Assembly: GCA_002293345.1 (NCBI GenBank)
Contig: DBDB01000086.1
Span: 1-6,175, forward strand
Source of the DNA: Alistipes sp. UBA943
GTDB lineage: Bacteria; Bacteroidota; Bacteroidia; Bacteroidales; Rikenellaceae
Direction of reading: 5' to 3'
DNA length: 6,175 bases
Shown here: piece by piece, positions 1 through 5,563 of the stretch
Layout: every line of letters begins with the position of its first letter
Numbering within the stretch: the stretch's first letter is position 1
Position numbers and translations under genes: made by a program
Notes under the pieces: generated by a model
Told to the model about the DNA's origin: nothing
Seen by the model: the letters and a program-made list of their open reading frames with translations, nothing else
Databases searched by the model: none

Positions 1-542
1 CCCTTGAAGAACTCTTTGTTGAGTTGCTCGACCGAGAAGGCCTCATGGATAACATCCTTCGATGCACCTTTCGATTTAATTAACTCGAAGTTTTTGATGG
101 GGGTGCGATAGGTCTGGCCCGGGTCACCGAAAACGTAGGTAAATCGTTTTGGGGCGGTCTTCTCGCCTTTGATGTCACAGATAAACGACAATCGCCATTG
201 CTTGTCGTTGTAATAGACCACAAGGGCGGCATCGTAGACGTATTTTATCTCTCGCTCTACCAATCCTCGGAGGCCGACCCTGTTCATCGGGATATTGTGC
301 CCCTCCTTGATCTCGAATTGGAACAGTCCAATTGTATATTTGTCGGGCGTAACGATCTCGCCCAAGTCATAGCCCTGAACCTTCGCATTATCCCCGTTGT
401 CGAGTTCGCGCAGCCTTGGTTCATGATACAGTTTGTTAGCTCCGAACACATCCAAGAGCAAGGTTTTCCAAATCTCGGGATCGAACGGACGCCGAAAAAC
501 CTCCCGTAACTCCTCTCTGTCGATCTTTTGCGAAAAATCCAT
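1..542 (-). CDS. Eco57I-type DNA methylase/R-M protein, N-terminal 180 residues (runs off window)
   Basis: An open frame starts at ATG 542 (MDFSQKIDREEL...) and has no stop to the window edge, giving 180 codons of a truncated gene. From memory, its layout matches the N-terminal domain of Eco57I-family class I SAM-dependent adenine methylases in Bacteroidota: an opening WKTLLLDVFG segment, then LFQFEIKEG (73-81) and NRVGLRGLVE (87-96), an FTYVFGDPGQ-like turn (134-143), and AFSVEQLNKEFF (168-179) at the end. The SAM-binding and NPPY catalytic motifs of such enzymes lie further on and cannot be checked here. The start is four bases after the helicase stop, so the two are almost certainly one transcription unit. 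The expected role is to mark host DNA by N6-adenine methylation, perhaps also cleaving or recognising target DNA. Family placement is quite likely; activity is inferred. Confidence 0.8.
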   Translation of the reverse strand, partial: MDFSQKIDREELREVFRRPFDPEIWKTLLLDVFGANKLYHEPRLRELDNGDNAKVQGYDLGEIVTPDKYTIGLFQFEIKEGHNIPMNRVGLRGLVEREIKYVYDAALVVYYNDKQWRLSFICDIKGEKTAPKRFTYVFGDPGQTYRTPIKNFELIKSKGASKDVIHEAFSVEQLNKEFFK

Positions 543-546
543 GTGG

Positions 547-3500
547 CTATTCTTTGGGGTCTATAAAACTTTCGGATATGATGATGCGTGGCAGAATATC
601 GTTCTCCTCTTTGATGGAAACAGGTTTCGAGCGATGGTATTTGGCCACAAATCGGCGAATCTCCGCTTCGTAGTCGATTTTGCTATCCACATCCCTTTTG
701 CGCTGGCGCACCAGGCGTAAAAGATCTCGGGTTAGGCGCTGGTAGGTGCCGTGCTCGACGTATTTCTGCAAAATCTTCACGTTTTCGGCATAGCTTCCCT
801 CGGCATGGCGAGCGAGTTCGCCCAACATTTTGAGAATCAATCCCGTGTTTTTATCGTTTCCGATGGAAGCTTTCGTGTCGTCGTCCAGCATTTTCGTCAC
901 ATCGTTGTCGAACTTTCCCTGCGCCATCGAGACCTGTTGCCAGTGATTCTCCGGCACAGTATAACCCGGCTCGTCGGGTTTAGCTCGGAAATACTCCGCT
1001 GCCTGGAGAAAATCGATGTCCGTTACCGTTTTGTCTTTGATCAGATAGAATTCCCGTTTGAACGACGAGGAGATGTAGGCAAGGCTCGTATTTGATTGGA
1101 GCGATGTTTTGCTCTCCTTCAATGTGCGGGCCGTACGGGATTTGTAGGGCAATGATTTGATCCGATAGTACGTGTCGGGGTCATCGACAAAAAGTGCACG
1201 CACCTCCCGCTGGAGTGCGAGCGTGCGATCCACATTGTCGTCGATATTTTTGTTAAACAGCTCGAACTGCCCGACGATCTCTTCGCGGGAGTAGATCTGG
1301 GAATCCTCGCCGTATGCCGAATGGAAGCCCTGCAACTTCACCACCGCGTTTTTATAGAGGCGAATCTGCGCATCGCCCTCCGCCGAGGGGTAGAACATAT
1401 AGTTGATGATCTTGCCCGCCTTGCTGCCTATACGATTGACACGACCTATACGCTGCATCAGGCGTGTGGCATTCCACGGAGTGTCGTAATTGACGATGAT
1501 ATTCGCCCGGTGCAGGTTCACACCCTCGGCCAGCACGTCGGTTGAGATGATGATTTGGTAATCGTCTTTTTGTGTTTTGTAGTTTGCATCGAAGTTCGCC
1601 TGAATATCATCGAATAGCTTCTTGCGATCGTCCGACGATACGGCGAGAATATCCTTGCGTCCGAGTCGTTTTTGTAGTTGATCCAGCAGATAGGCGATCG
1701 TGTCCTTGCTCTCCGAGAACACGACGAGTTTTTTGGTCGGGTTGAGTTTTGGATCGAAAATCTCGCCTTCGAGCAGCCGCACGAACTCATCCAACTTCGG
1801 ATCTTGATCCTTTATCGCCTCCCAGCGCCGAATCAATTCATCGAGAATGGCGACATCTGAGCGAAGGTTGTCGAGAAATTCCGGCTTAAAGTCGGTGCGT
1901 TTGTAGACGAAATGATCCCTCGGAATGCCGAATTTGTCGATACCTCTTTCGATGATCTCTTCCAAGTCAAAATCTTGCGCTTGCAGTTCCTTGACCCTCA
2001 ACTCCGGCAGGATAACAACTGTGTCTTTATCGAACATGTCGATCATCCCCTGGGTGGCATTACGCAAGTTGTGCAACGATCGACGAAGGGCAAAAAAGCT
2101 ACTCTCCAATCGCTTTACCATATGGGTACGATAGATTGAGGCCAATGATTGCGATGTCTGCTCCGCGCCGGGATAACGAACATCTCGATCGGAAATCGTC
2201 AAGGCCTCAATGGCACGGTAACGCGAATATTTGATCTCTTCGGTCAGAAGCCGCATCGTGTCTCCGAACAGCGTTTTCAGGTCGGACGGGAGCACATATT
2301 CTACTTGGCGAGGCATCTCGATTTCGGGGAACTCGATCTTCTGCTCCTCGAGGTCAGCACGGTATTCATCGTCGTTTTTGATGTTGTTGCGCGTACGCCG
2401 AACCGTTACCTTGTCGATGACCTTGTTGCGAATCTCATTATACAAGGCATCCACCGCAGCGACGTCCACCATCTCATTTTTGGAGCTCATGATCGACTTA
2501 TACTGCTTGATCCAGCGAGAAAATTCTTCGTGGAGATTCGGAATGCCGTCAATGGTGCAGTTTCGTTTGTCCTGGAACAGCAACAGCAGGTTGTACAGGT
2601 CGTCCGGGCGGTTGTTCAATGGAGTCGCCGAAATCAGCATCACATTTTTTCGTTTCCCCGGAACACCGCCCTCGTTGATACGTTCGGCTTTGCAAATTCG
2701 CTGAAGCGAGTCGTACATCCCCGATGTGTCGCCACGGAAACGGTGCGCCTCGTCGACAAGGATCAAGTCGTATTCCTCTTCAGGCGGGTAGTTGTCACGC
2801 CCTTCGAGGATTTTGTCGAGGCTGCCACAGGGAATAAATCGCGTATTGCGCTCAATGCCAAACTGTTTGAAGGTCTCCTTCCAGTTTCCTGCGAGCGCGG
2901 GCGGATAGATCACCAGTACTTTCGTATTACGAATGCCGTTCTCTTCGATAAAACGCTTCGCGATCATCGTTGCCACGACCGTTTTTCCGAGACCCACCAC
3001 ATCGGCAAGAAAAAAACCATTGTTTTTCAAGAGTTTTTGATAACCGTCCTTCACGGCATCGTCTTGGTATTTCAGCTTTTTGAATCCCTCCGGCATATCG
3101 AGCGAGAAGTTATCCTCAACCTGTCCATCGAAGTTGTCGATCAACATCTTCATGTACAGCTCATACGGCGTGGGATTTTGGCCGAGATAGGTTTTCTTAC
3201 GATACCCGTCGATATCCTCGAATGTGATCGGTTCACCCTGTTTCCACAGCTTGTCGAACTCCTCTTTGCAGAATGCCACGTCGTCGTAATCTTTCATCGA
3301 CACGTTCAACTCGTACCGTGGTGCTTTGGTCAGCCCGAGCCCCGATTCCGAAAGATTGCTCGATCCCATGATGACCCAGCCGTCGGAGTGTTTGGTGTGT
3401 TTCTCTGGCAGAAATAGATAGAACTTGGCGTGGAGATCGCGCGTAGGGTGGATTTTCAGTTCAACCCGACCGGCCTCTATGTCGTCGACCAACAACAAAA

Positions 3501-3846
3501 TACCCTCCTCAATGTCCTTGTAATACCCTGCATCGCGCACATCGTTCAAAAAATCCTGCTTGTAGCGCTCCTTCGCCTCATCGACAATTTCCGGCGTATT
3601 GAGAAACATCATCGTCCTGTTATGCTTGCGGTAGATGTTGTCGATGTTGATGCCGATCAGTATCTGAATCTTGGGCGGATTCTCCATCGTCTGGAACTCC
3701 TTGCGGATTTTGAAATAGCCCGACGACCGGAAATAGCCCACGACCGCATGAAAACTATGTAGCCCGAGCATCTCCTGAATAATGCCGCTGAACTTGCTGT
3801 ATAGGGTGTTTTTACCCTCGTTGGTGAAAAACTTCGAGTCTGCCAT
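547..3846 (-). CDS. PLD-nuclease/SNF2-like helicase fusion protein of a restriction (defence) system
   Basis: This intact 1099-residue protein has an N-terminal phospholipase-D-type domain (about 15-205) with a single HxK motif (H139, K141), GSSN at 161-164 and YELNV at 178-182. That is the one-copy pattern of restriction nucleases such as BfiI and NgoAVII, which form one active site per dimer. The SF2/SNF2 motor follows: Walker A DVVGLGKT (282-289), DEAH (365-368), SATPLNNR (406-413), VVFSES (708-713), STDVLAEGVNLHRA (768-781) and the arginine motif QRIGRVNRIG (798-807). All key residues are present, so it should be an active ATPase. The C-terminal 290 residues show no motif I recognise and may contact DNA or the methylase. 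ATG 3846 is chosen because it follows a good promoter at short range. It is the first gene of an operon with the methylase-like gene, which suggests ATP-dependent cleavage of unmodified DNA. A DISARM-like function is an alternative. Confidence 0.9.
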   Translation of the reverse strand: MADSKFFTNEGKNTLYSKFSGIIQEMLGLHSFHAVVGYFRSSGYFKIRKEFQTMENPPKIQILIGINIDNIYRKHNRTMMFLNTPEIVDEAKERYKQDFLNDVRDAGYYKDIEEGILLLVDDIEAGRVELKIHPTRDLHAKFYLFLPEKHTKHSDGWVIMGSSNLSESGLGLTKAPRYELNVSMKDYDDVAFCKEEFDKLWKQGEPITFEDIDGYRKKTYLGQNPTPYELYMKMLIDNFDGQVEDNFSLDMPEGFKKLKYQDDAVKDGYQKLLKNNGFFLADVVGLGKTVVATMIAKRFIEENGIRNTKVLVIYPPALAGNWKETFKQFGIERNTRFIPCGSLDKILEGRDNYPPEEEYDLILVDEAHRFRGDTSGMYDSLQRICKAERINEGGVPGKRKNVMLISATPLNNRPDDLYNLLLLFQDKRNCTIDGIPNLHEEFSRWIKQYKSIMSSKNEMVDVAAVDALYNEIRNKVIDKVTVRRTRNNIKNDDEYRADLEEQKIEFPEIEMPRQVEYVLPSDLKTLFGDTMRLLTEEIKYSRYRAIEALTISDRDVRYPGAEQTSQSLASIYRTHMVKRLESSFFALRRSLHNLRNATQGMIDMFDKDTVVILPELRVKELQAQDFDLEEIIERGIDKFGIPRDHFVYKRTDFKPEFLDNLRSDVAILDELIRRWEAIKDQDPKLDEFVRLLEGEIFDPKLNPTKKLVVFSESKDTIAYLLDQLQKRLGRKDILAVSSDDRKKLFDDIQANFDANYKTQKDDYQIIISTDVLAEGVNLHRANIIVNYDTPWNATRLMQRIGRVNRIGSKAGKIINYMFYPSAEGDAQIRLYKNAVVKLQGFHSAYGEDSQIYSREEIVGQFELFNKNIDDNVDRTLALQREVRALFVDDPDTYYRIKSLPYKSRTARTLKESKTSLQSNTSLAYISSSFKREFYLIKDKTVTDIDFLQAAEYFRAKPDEPGYTVPENHWQQVSMAQGKFDNDVTKMLDDDTKASIGNDKNTGLILKMLGELARHAEGSYAENVKILQKYVEHGTYQRLTRDLLRLVRQRKRDVDSKIDYEAEIRRFVAKYHRSKPVSIKEENDILPRIIISESFIDPKE

Positions 3847-3866
3847 CGCGATTTCGATATATCTGC

Positions 3867-3898
3867 CAAAATTAGCAAAAATATCCCCACGCGGGCAA
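3867..3898 (-). promoter_or_regulatory. Bacteroidota-type promoter for the helicase-methylase operon
   Basis: On the minus strand a perfect TAnnTTTG -7 box, TAATTTTG (3867-3874), is preceded 21 bases upstream by TTG (3896-3898), close to the usual -33 spacing in Bacteroides. Transcription would begin about 10-15 bases before the ATG at 3846, giving a very short leader. No Shine-Dalgarno sequence is visible before the start. Confidence 0.6.
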
Positions 3899-3977
3899 GG
3901 ATTTCACGAGTTTATTTGCAGAGTGGCGGATAAGGGGCAGGAACGGGCAATTTTCGCGGTTGTGCTGTGCCATAAAT

Positions 3978-4400
3978 CTATTCGACTTCAAAACTCTCGG
4001 TCTTCAGGTTGCAGTAGTATCGCCCCGAAACAGCGGTGAAACGCAAGATGCAATAGTCGGGGTCGGATATGCCGCCGGGATAATAAATCTTGTCGCCCGC
4101 GCGCCACATGGCGCGTTTTGTGGCCTCGTTTTCGAGTACCTCCATTGTGCCGATGAGCATTACACCCTGGTATTTCAGGAATCGTTTTCGATAAAAATAG
4201 ATGCACGCACGCGGGTTTTCGCGATATTGTGCGACGCGCATCGACGAGGTGTTGGTGCTGAAATAGAAGGTTTTCAGACCCTCCATCTTTCGTGGCGGGA
4301 GCATTGCTTTGAGGTTCGGAAACCCCGCCCCGTCGACCGAGGCGATAAACGCCACCCGGCGGCGTGCGACGAACTTTTGAAGTCTGGTTAAATCGATCAT
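3978..4400 (-). CDS. Pyridoxamine 5'-phosphate oxidase family (FMN-binding split-barrel) protein
   Basis: This 140-residue protein has the length and pattern of the small split-barrel flavoproteins related to pyridoxamine-phosphate oxidase: an opening helix, then VAFIASVDGAGFPNLKAM (16-33), FYFSTNTSSMRVAQYRENPRACIYFY (45-70) and a GTMEVLEN strand (84-91), ending in DPDYCILRFTAVSGRYYCNL (113-132). In this family the TSSMR segment and nearby basic residues usually bind the FMN phosphate. Members act as dimers in the cytosol; substrates are mostly unknown, and this one is too short for the true PdxH enzyme. The start at 4400 directly follows a strong -7 box. It points the same way as the defence operon, but a 131-base gap and the operon's own promoter argue for separate transcription. 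It may be an ordinary chromosomal gene. Function beyond flavin binding is not assignable. Confidence 0.85.
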   Translation of the reverse strand: MIDLTRLQKFVARRRVAFIASVDGAGFPNLKAMLPPRKMEGLKTFYFSTNTSSMRVAQYRENPRACIYFYRKRFLKYQGVMLIGTMEVLENEATKRAMWRAGDKIYYPGGISDPDYCILRFTAVSGRYYCNLKTESFEVE

Positions 4401-4407
4401 AACACTA

Positions 4408-4415
4408 CAAAGATA
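4408..4415 (-). promoter_or_regulatory. -7 box of the flavoprotein gene promoter
   Basis: TATCTTTG on the minus strand is a perfect TAnnTTTG match ending only seven bases before the ATG at 4400. I see no convincing TTTG at the -33 position. The closeness implies a leaderless or nearly leaderless transcript. A copy of the TGGGATAAA repeat (4433-4441) sits close to where the -33 box would be, so a protein bound there could control this promoter. Confidence 0.5.
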
Positions 4416-4432
4416 GTGATATTTCGCCGATC

Positions 4433-4468
4433 TGGGATAAAGTAGAAAATATTGTATTTTGGGATAAA
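4433..4468 (+). repeat. Pair of TGGGATAAA direct repeats between divergent promoters (possible operator)
   Basis: The nonamer TGGGATAAA occurs at 4433-4441 and 4460-4468, 27 bases start to start. The second copy lies between the -33 and -7 elements of the rightward promoter, and the first lies near the -33 region of the leftward flavoprotein promoter. The core TGGGATA appears again, inverted, as a pair before the helix-turn-helix gene. The position suits a regulator binding site; which protein binds is unknown. Confidence 0.4.
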
Positions 4469-4480
4469 TGACTATATTTG
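4452..4480 (+). promoter_or_regulatory. Bacteroidota-type promoter for the 76-residue ORF and downstream genes
   Basis: TATATTTG (4473-4480) is a perfect TAnnTTTG -7 box, with TTG at 4452-4454, 18 bases upstream. The predicted start near 4487 leaves a leader of about 75 bases before the ATG at 4562, and this leader contains a hairpin. It points away from the flavoprotein gene and is the only good promoter seen for the rightward genes. Confidence 0.6.
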
Positions 4481-4507
4481 TACGATTTTTGTAGGAAAGT
4501 GTAATAG

Positions 4508-4531
4508 TTTCCGGTCACTGCGAGCCGGAAA
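4508..4531 (+). other. Leader hairpin upstream of the 76-residue ORF
   Basis: TTTCCGG (4508-4514) and CCGGAAA (4525-4531) form a perfect seven-pair stem around a ten-base loop, within the predicted untranslated leader. No T-run follows, so it is not a standard terminator. It could stabilise the RNA, bind a regulator, or be a protein site on DNA. It may also be chance. Confidence 0.4.
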
Positions 4532-4561
4532 ATCGTCTTATTATGAACCCCGTAAAAAATT

Positions 4562-4792
4562 ATGAAAAAGTTAGACCACACCAAACTGTGGGGTATGGTC
4601 GGCACATCCTGCGCCGTCTGCCCGGATCCTAAGCCTGTTATCGACGAGTTCGAAGAGGTGTTGCGCGATTACTGCACATCCGAATCCAACCTCGCTGAAC
4701 GAACCCGAACCCTTGAGTATGCACGTGCAGTCCTCCGTGTTCATTTAGAGTACCCCGACACCGGAGCGGGAAAAAAATGTACAGCAGCGTAG
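4562..4792 (+). CDS. Small hypothetical protein with a CxxC pair, 76 residues
   Basis: I do not recognise this 76-residue ORF. It starts at an ATG preceded by an A-rich stretch (GTAAAAAATT), as is common in Bacteroidota, and is placed behind a good promoter. Visible features are CAVC (17-20), two further cysteines (38 and 73), and a charged, probably helical middle (28-60) rich in Glu and Arg. No signal peptide or membrane segment is seen. Its stop codon (4790-4792) lies in the first arm of a terminator-like hairpin, so translation to the end would disturb that hairpin; it may therefore act partly as a leader ORF controlling the next gene. An in-phase A7 run (4771-4777) lies near its end. An upstream ATG at 4543 opens a different frame of only 29 codons and was not used. 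Confidence 0.6.
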   Translation: MKKLDHTKLWGMVGTSCAVCPDPKPVIDEFEEVLRDYCTSESNLAERTRTLEYARAVLRVHLEYPDTGAGKKCTAA

Positions 4793-4816
4793 CCTTCTCA
4801 AGGAGGCTTTTTATTT
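4791..4816 (+). terminator. Terminator-like hairpin overlapping the stop of the 76-residue ORF
   Basis: AGCCTTC (4791-4797) pairs with GGAGGCT (4802-4808) around the loop TCAA, seven pairs including one G-U, followed by TTTTATTT. This is a good intrinsic terminator shape. It begins inside the TAG of the preceding ORF and ends at the TTG start of the following ORF, so it could work as an attenuator that a terminating ribosome prevents from folding. It is also possible that it only hides the AGGAGG site in its second arm. Confidence 0.55.
4801..4806 (+). promoter_or_regulatory. AGGAGG Shine-Dalgarno-like site before the RteC-like ORF
   Basis: AGGAGG lies eight bases before TTG 4815, ideal spacing for a ribosome binding site, and is the main support for that start. 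Bacteroidota seldom use Shine-Dalgarno pairing, so its presence here is unusual. Five of its six bases are in the 3' arm of the hairpin, so the site would be masked unless a ribosome ending the upstream ORF opens the stem. Confidence 0.4.
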
Positions 4817-5159
4817 GATCGACTCCGAGCTTCGGCTCATTGAGTTGGAGTTGAAATACCCGGAACGCTTTCTCTCGTTTCCGGAGGATCATAAAGCGCT
4901 TGCCCGCTGGAATGGCAAGCCAACGGAACTTCTCGAATACATCACGCCCCTCCAACTTACGGGGAAATTTCTCAAGCCGTCCGGGGAGCCGATGGCTTTT
5001 TCTGATATTGTGCGCGTATTTGAGGCGATATTGGGAATCACGGTCAATAAGTTGTATGAGACCAAGTCCCGATTGCTGGCTCGTAAGAAAAATGTCACGC
5101 CTTTTATCGACAGCATGAAGTATGCGTTGATGGAAGAGGCGAAAAAATCATACCTGTAA
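4815..5159 (+). CDS. RteC-like C-terminal domain protein (short or truncated)
   Basis: The 114 residues match, from memory, the C-terminal part of RteC, the regulator of excision in the Bacteroides element CTnDOT: RWNGKPTELLEYI (31-43, compared with WTGSK..LIELIY), FSDIVRVFEAILGITV (62-77), YETKSRLLARKKNVTPFIDSMKYAL (81-105). RteC proteins usually have well over 200 residues, so the N-terminal half is missing. The start is TTG, chosen for the AGGAGG eight bases upstream. The frame is open back to a TAG at 4746-4748, and the residues just before the TTG (SLLKEAFYL) look like a continuation of the same helix, so a longer product is possible. It could be a compact regulator, a remnant, or the second half of a frameshifted product with the preceding ORF. 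Its likely role is control of an integrative element. Confidence 0.7.
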   Translation: MIDSELRLIELELKYPERFLSFPEDHKALARWNGKPTELLEYITPLQLTGKFLKPSGEPMAFSDIVRVFEAILGITVNKLYETKSRLLARKKNVTPFIDSMKYALMEEAKKSYL

Positions 5160-5183
5160 ATCAACGAGTTACGAACAAAATCA

Positions 5184-5220
5184 GGGGTACTGCTGCGGGT
5201 AGTATCCCACTTTCTGTTTT
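5184..5220 (+). terminator. Hairpin downstream of the RteC-like ORF, possible weak terminator
   Basis: GGGGTACT (5184-5191) pairs with AGTATCCC (5201-5208), eight pairs with one G-U, around a nine-base loop. It is followed by ACTTTCTGTTTT, only moderately T-rich, so termination would be weak. Its 3' arm overlaps the first GTATCCCA repeat, so the symmetry may instead belong to an operator. Confidence 0.3.
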
Positions 5221-5231
5221 GCCGTATCCCA
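5202..5231 (+). repeat. GTATCCCA direct repeat pair upstream of the helix-turn-helix gene
   Basis: GTATCCCA occurs at 5202-5209 and 5224-5231, 22 bases apart or about two helical turns. Similar flanks extend the match (CTTTCTG after the first, ACTTTGCTG after the second). The core TATCCCA is the reverse complement of the TGGGATA pair near 4433-4466. The second copy overlaps CAACTTTG (5230-5237), a one-mismatch -7 box, so binding could repress the gene at 5264. Autoregulation by the helix-turn-helix protein is an inference. Confidence 0.4.
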
Positions 5232-5263
5232 ACTTTGCTGCCGTAAACCAAAAGCACAAAGTT

Positions 5264-5563
5264 ATGGATACCATCATCAAAGACCCCGGGGCAGTGCTGG
5301 GGCTTGGCAGGAAGCTCCTCTCCAAAAAACAGACTGCAGAGACCTTCGGCGTGTCGTATCGTACCATCGAACGATGGCACAACACGGGTTATATTAACTA
5401 CATCCGCATCGGAGGGCGGGTCTTTATTAGCTATTCGGAGGTCTTTCGCATTCGGGACCAGTTCATCGAATCCGTCCCCGCGATGCCCCTTGTGAATCCT
5501 TTGGACGAACTGCTTACTCGTCCGGCAAATGCCCAAAACTATTGCTACGGAGCCCGCCGATGA
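5264..5563 (+). CDS. Helix-turn-helix protein, excisionase/MerR-like fold
   Basis: This 99-residue protein carries a short winged-helix module at about 18-60: LLSKKQTAETFGVSYRTIERW, then NYIRIGGRVFISYSEVF. The LSKKQTAETFGVSYRTI helices and the R(I/V)GG-R-(V/Y)xxxxxEV wing are typical of excisionase-like and element-borne helix-turn-helix proteins. The C-terminal 40 residues have no recognisable motif. ATG 5264 is preferred over an in-frame TTG at 5219, because the earlier start would place coding sequence over the GTATCCCA repeat and adds 15 residues with no motif; CAAAGTT just before the ATG is a usual Bacteroidota context. Its stop overlaps the start of the next gene by four bases, so the two are translationally coupled. 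The protein may assist the neighbouring initiator, control excision, or repress its own promoter. Confidence 0.8.
   Translation: MDTIIKDPGAVLGLGRKLLSKKQTAETFGVSYRTIERWHNTGYINYIRIGGRVFISYSEVFRIRDQFIESVPAMPLVNPLDELLTRPANAQNYCYGARR

Noticed and set aside
198..720. Two overlapping plus-strand frames (198-509, 433-720)
   Set aside because: Shadows of the methylase and helicase genes; no motifs or start signals.
2149..3417. 422-codon plus-strand open frame
   Set aside because: It lies wholly antisense to the helicase, whose motifs are unambiguous; the translation shows no family pattern. It is a by-product of codon bias.
3899..3977. Terminator after the flavoprotein gene
   Set aside because: I found no stable stem followed by a T-run on the minus strand in this stretch.
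3960..4391. 143-codon plus-strand open frame
   Set aside because: Antisense to the flavoprotein gene, which has a clear family pattern and promoter.
4543..4632. ATG 4543, 29-codon frame overlapping the start of the 76-residue ORF
   Set aside because: Short, in another frame, without recognisable content; the ATG at 4562 has the better A-rich context and the longer frame.
4771..4818. Classical -1 frameshift at the A7 run
   Set aside because: The -1 frame ends after 13 codons (MYSSVAFSRRLFI) and does not reach the RteC-like frame, so a dnaX/IS-type shift gives no sensible product.
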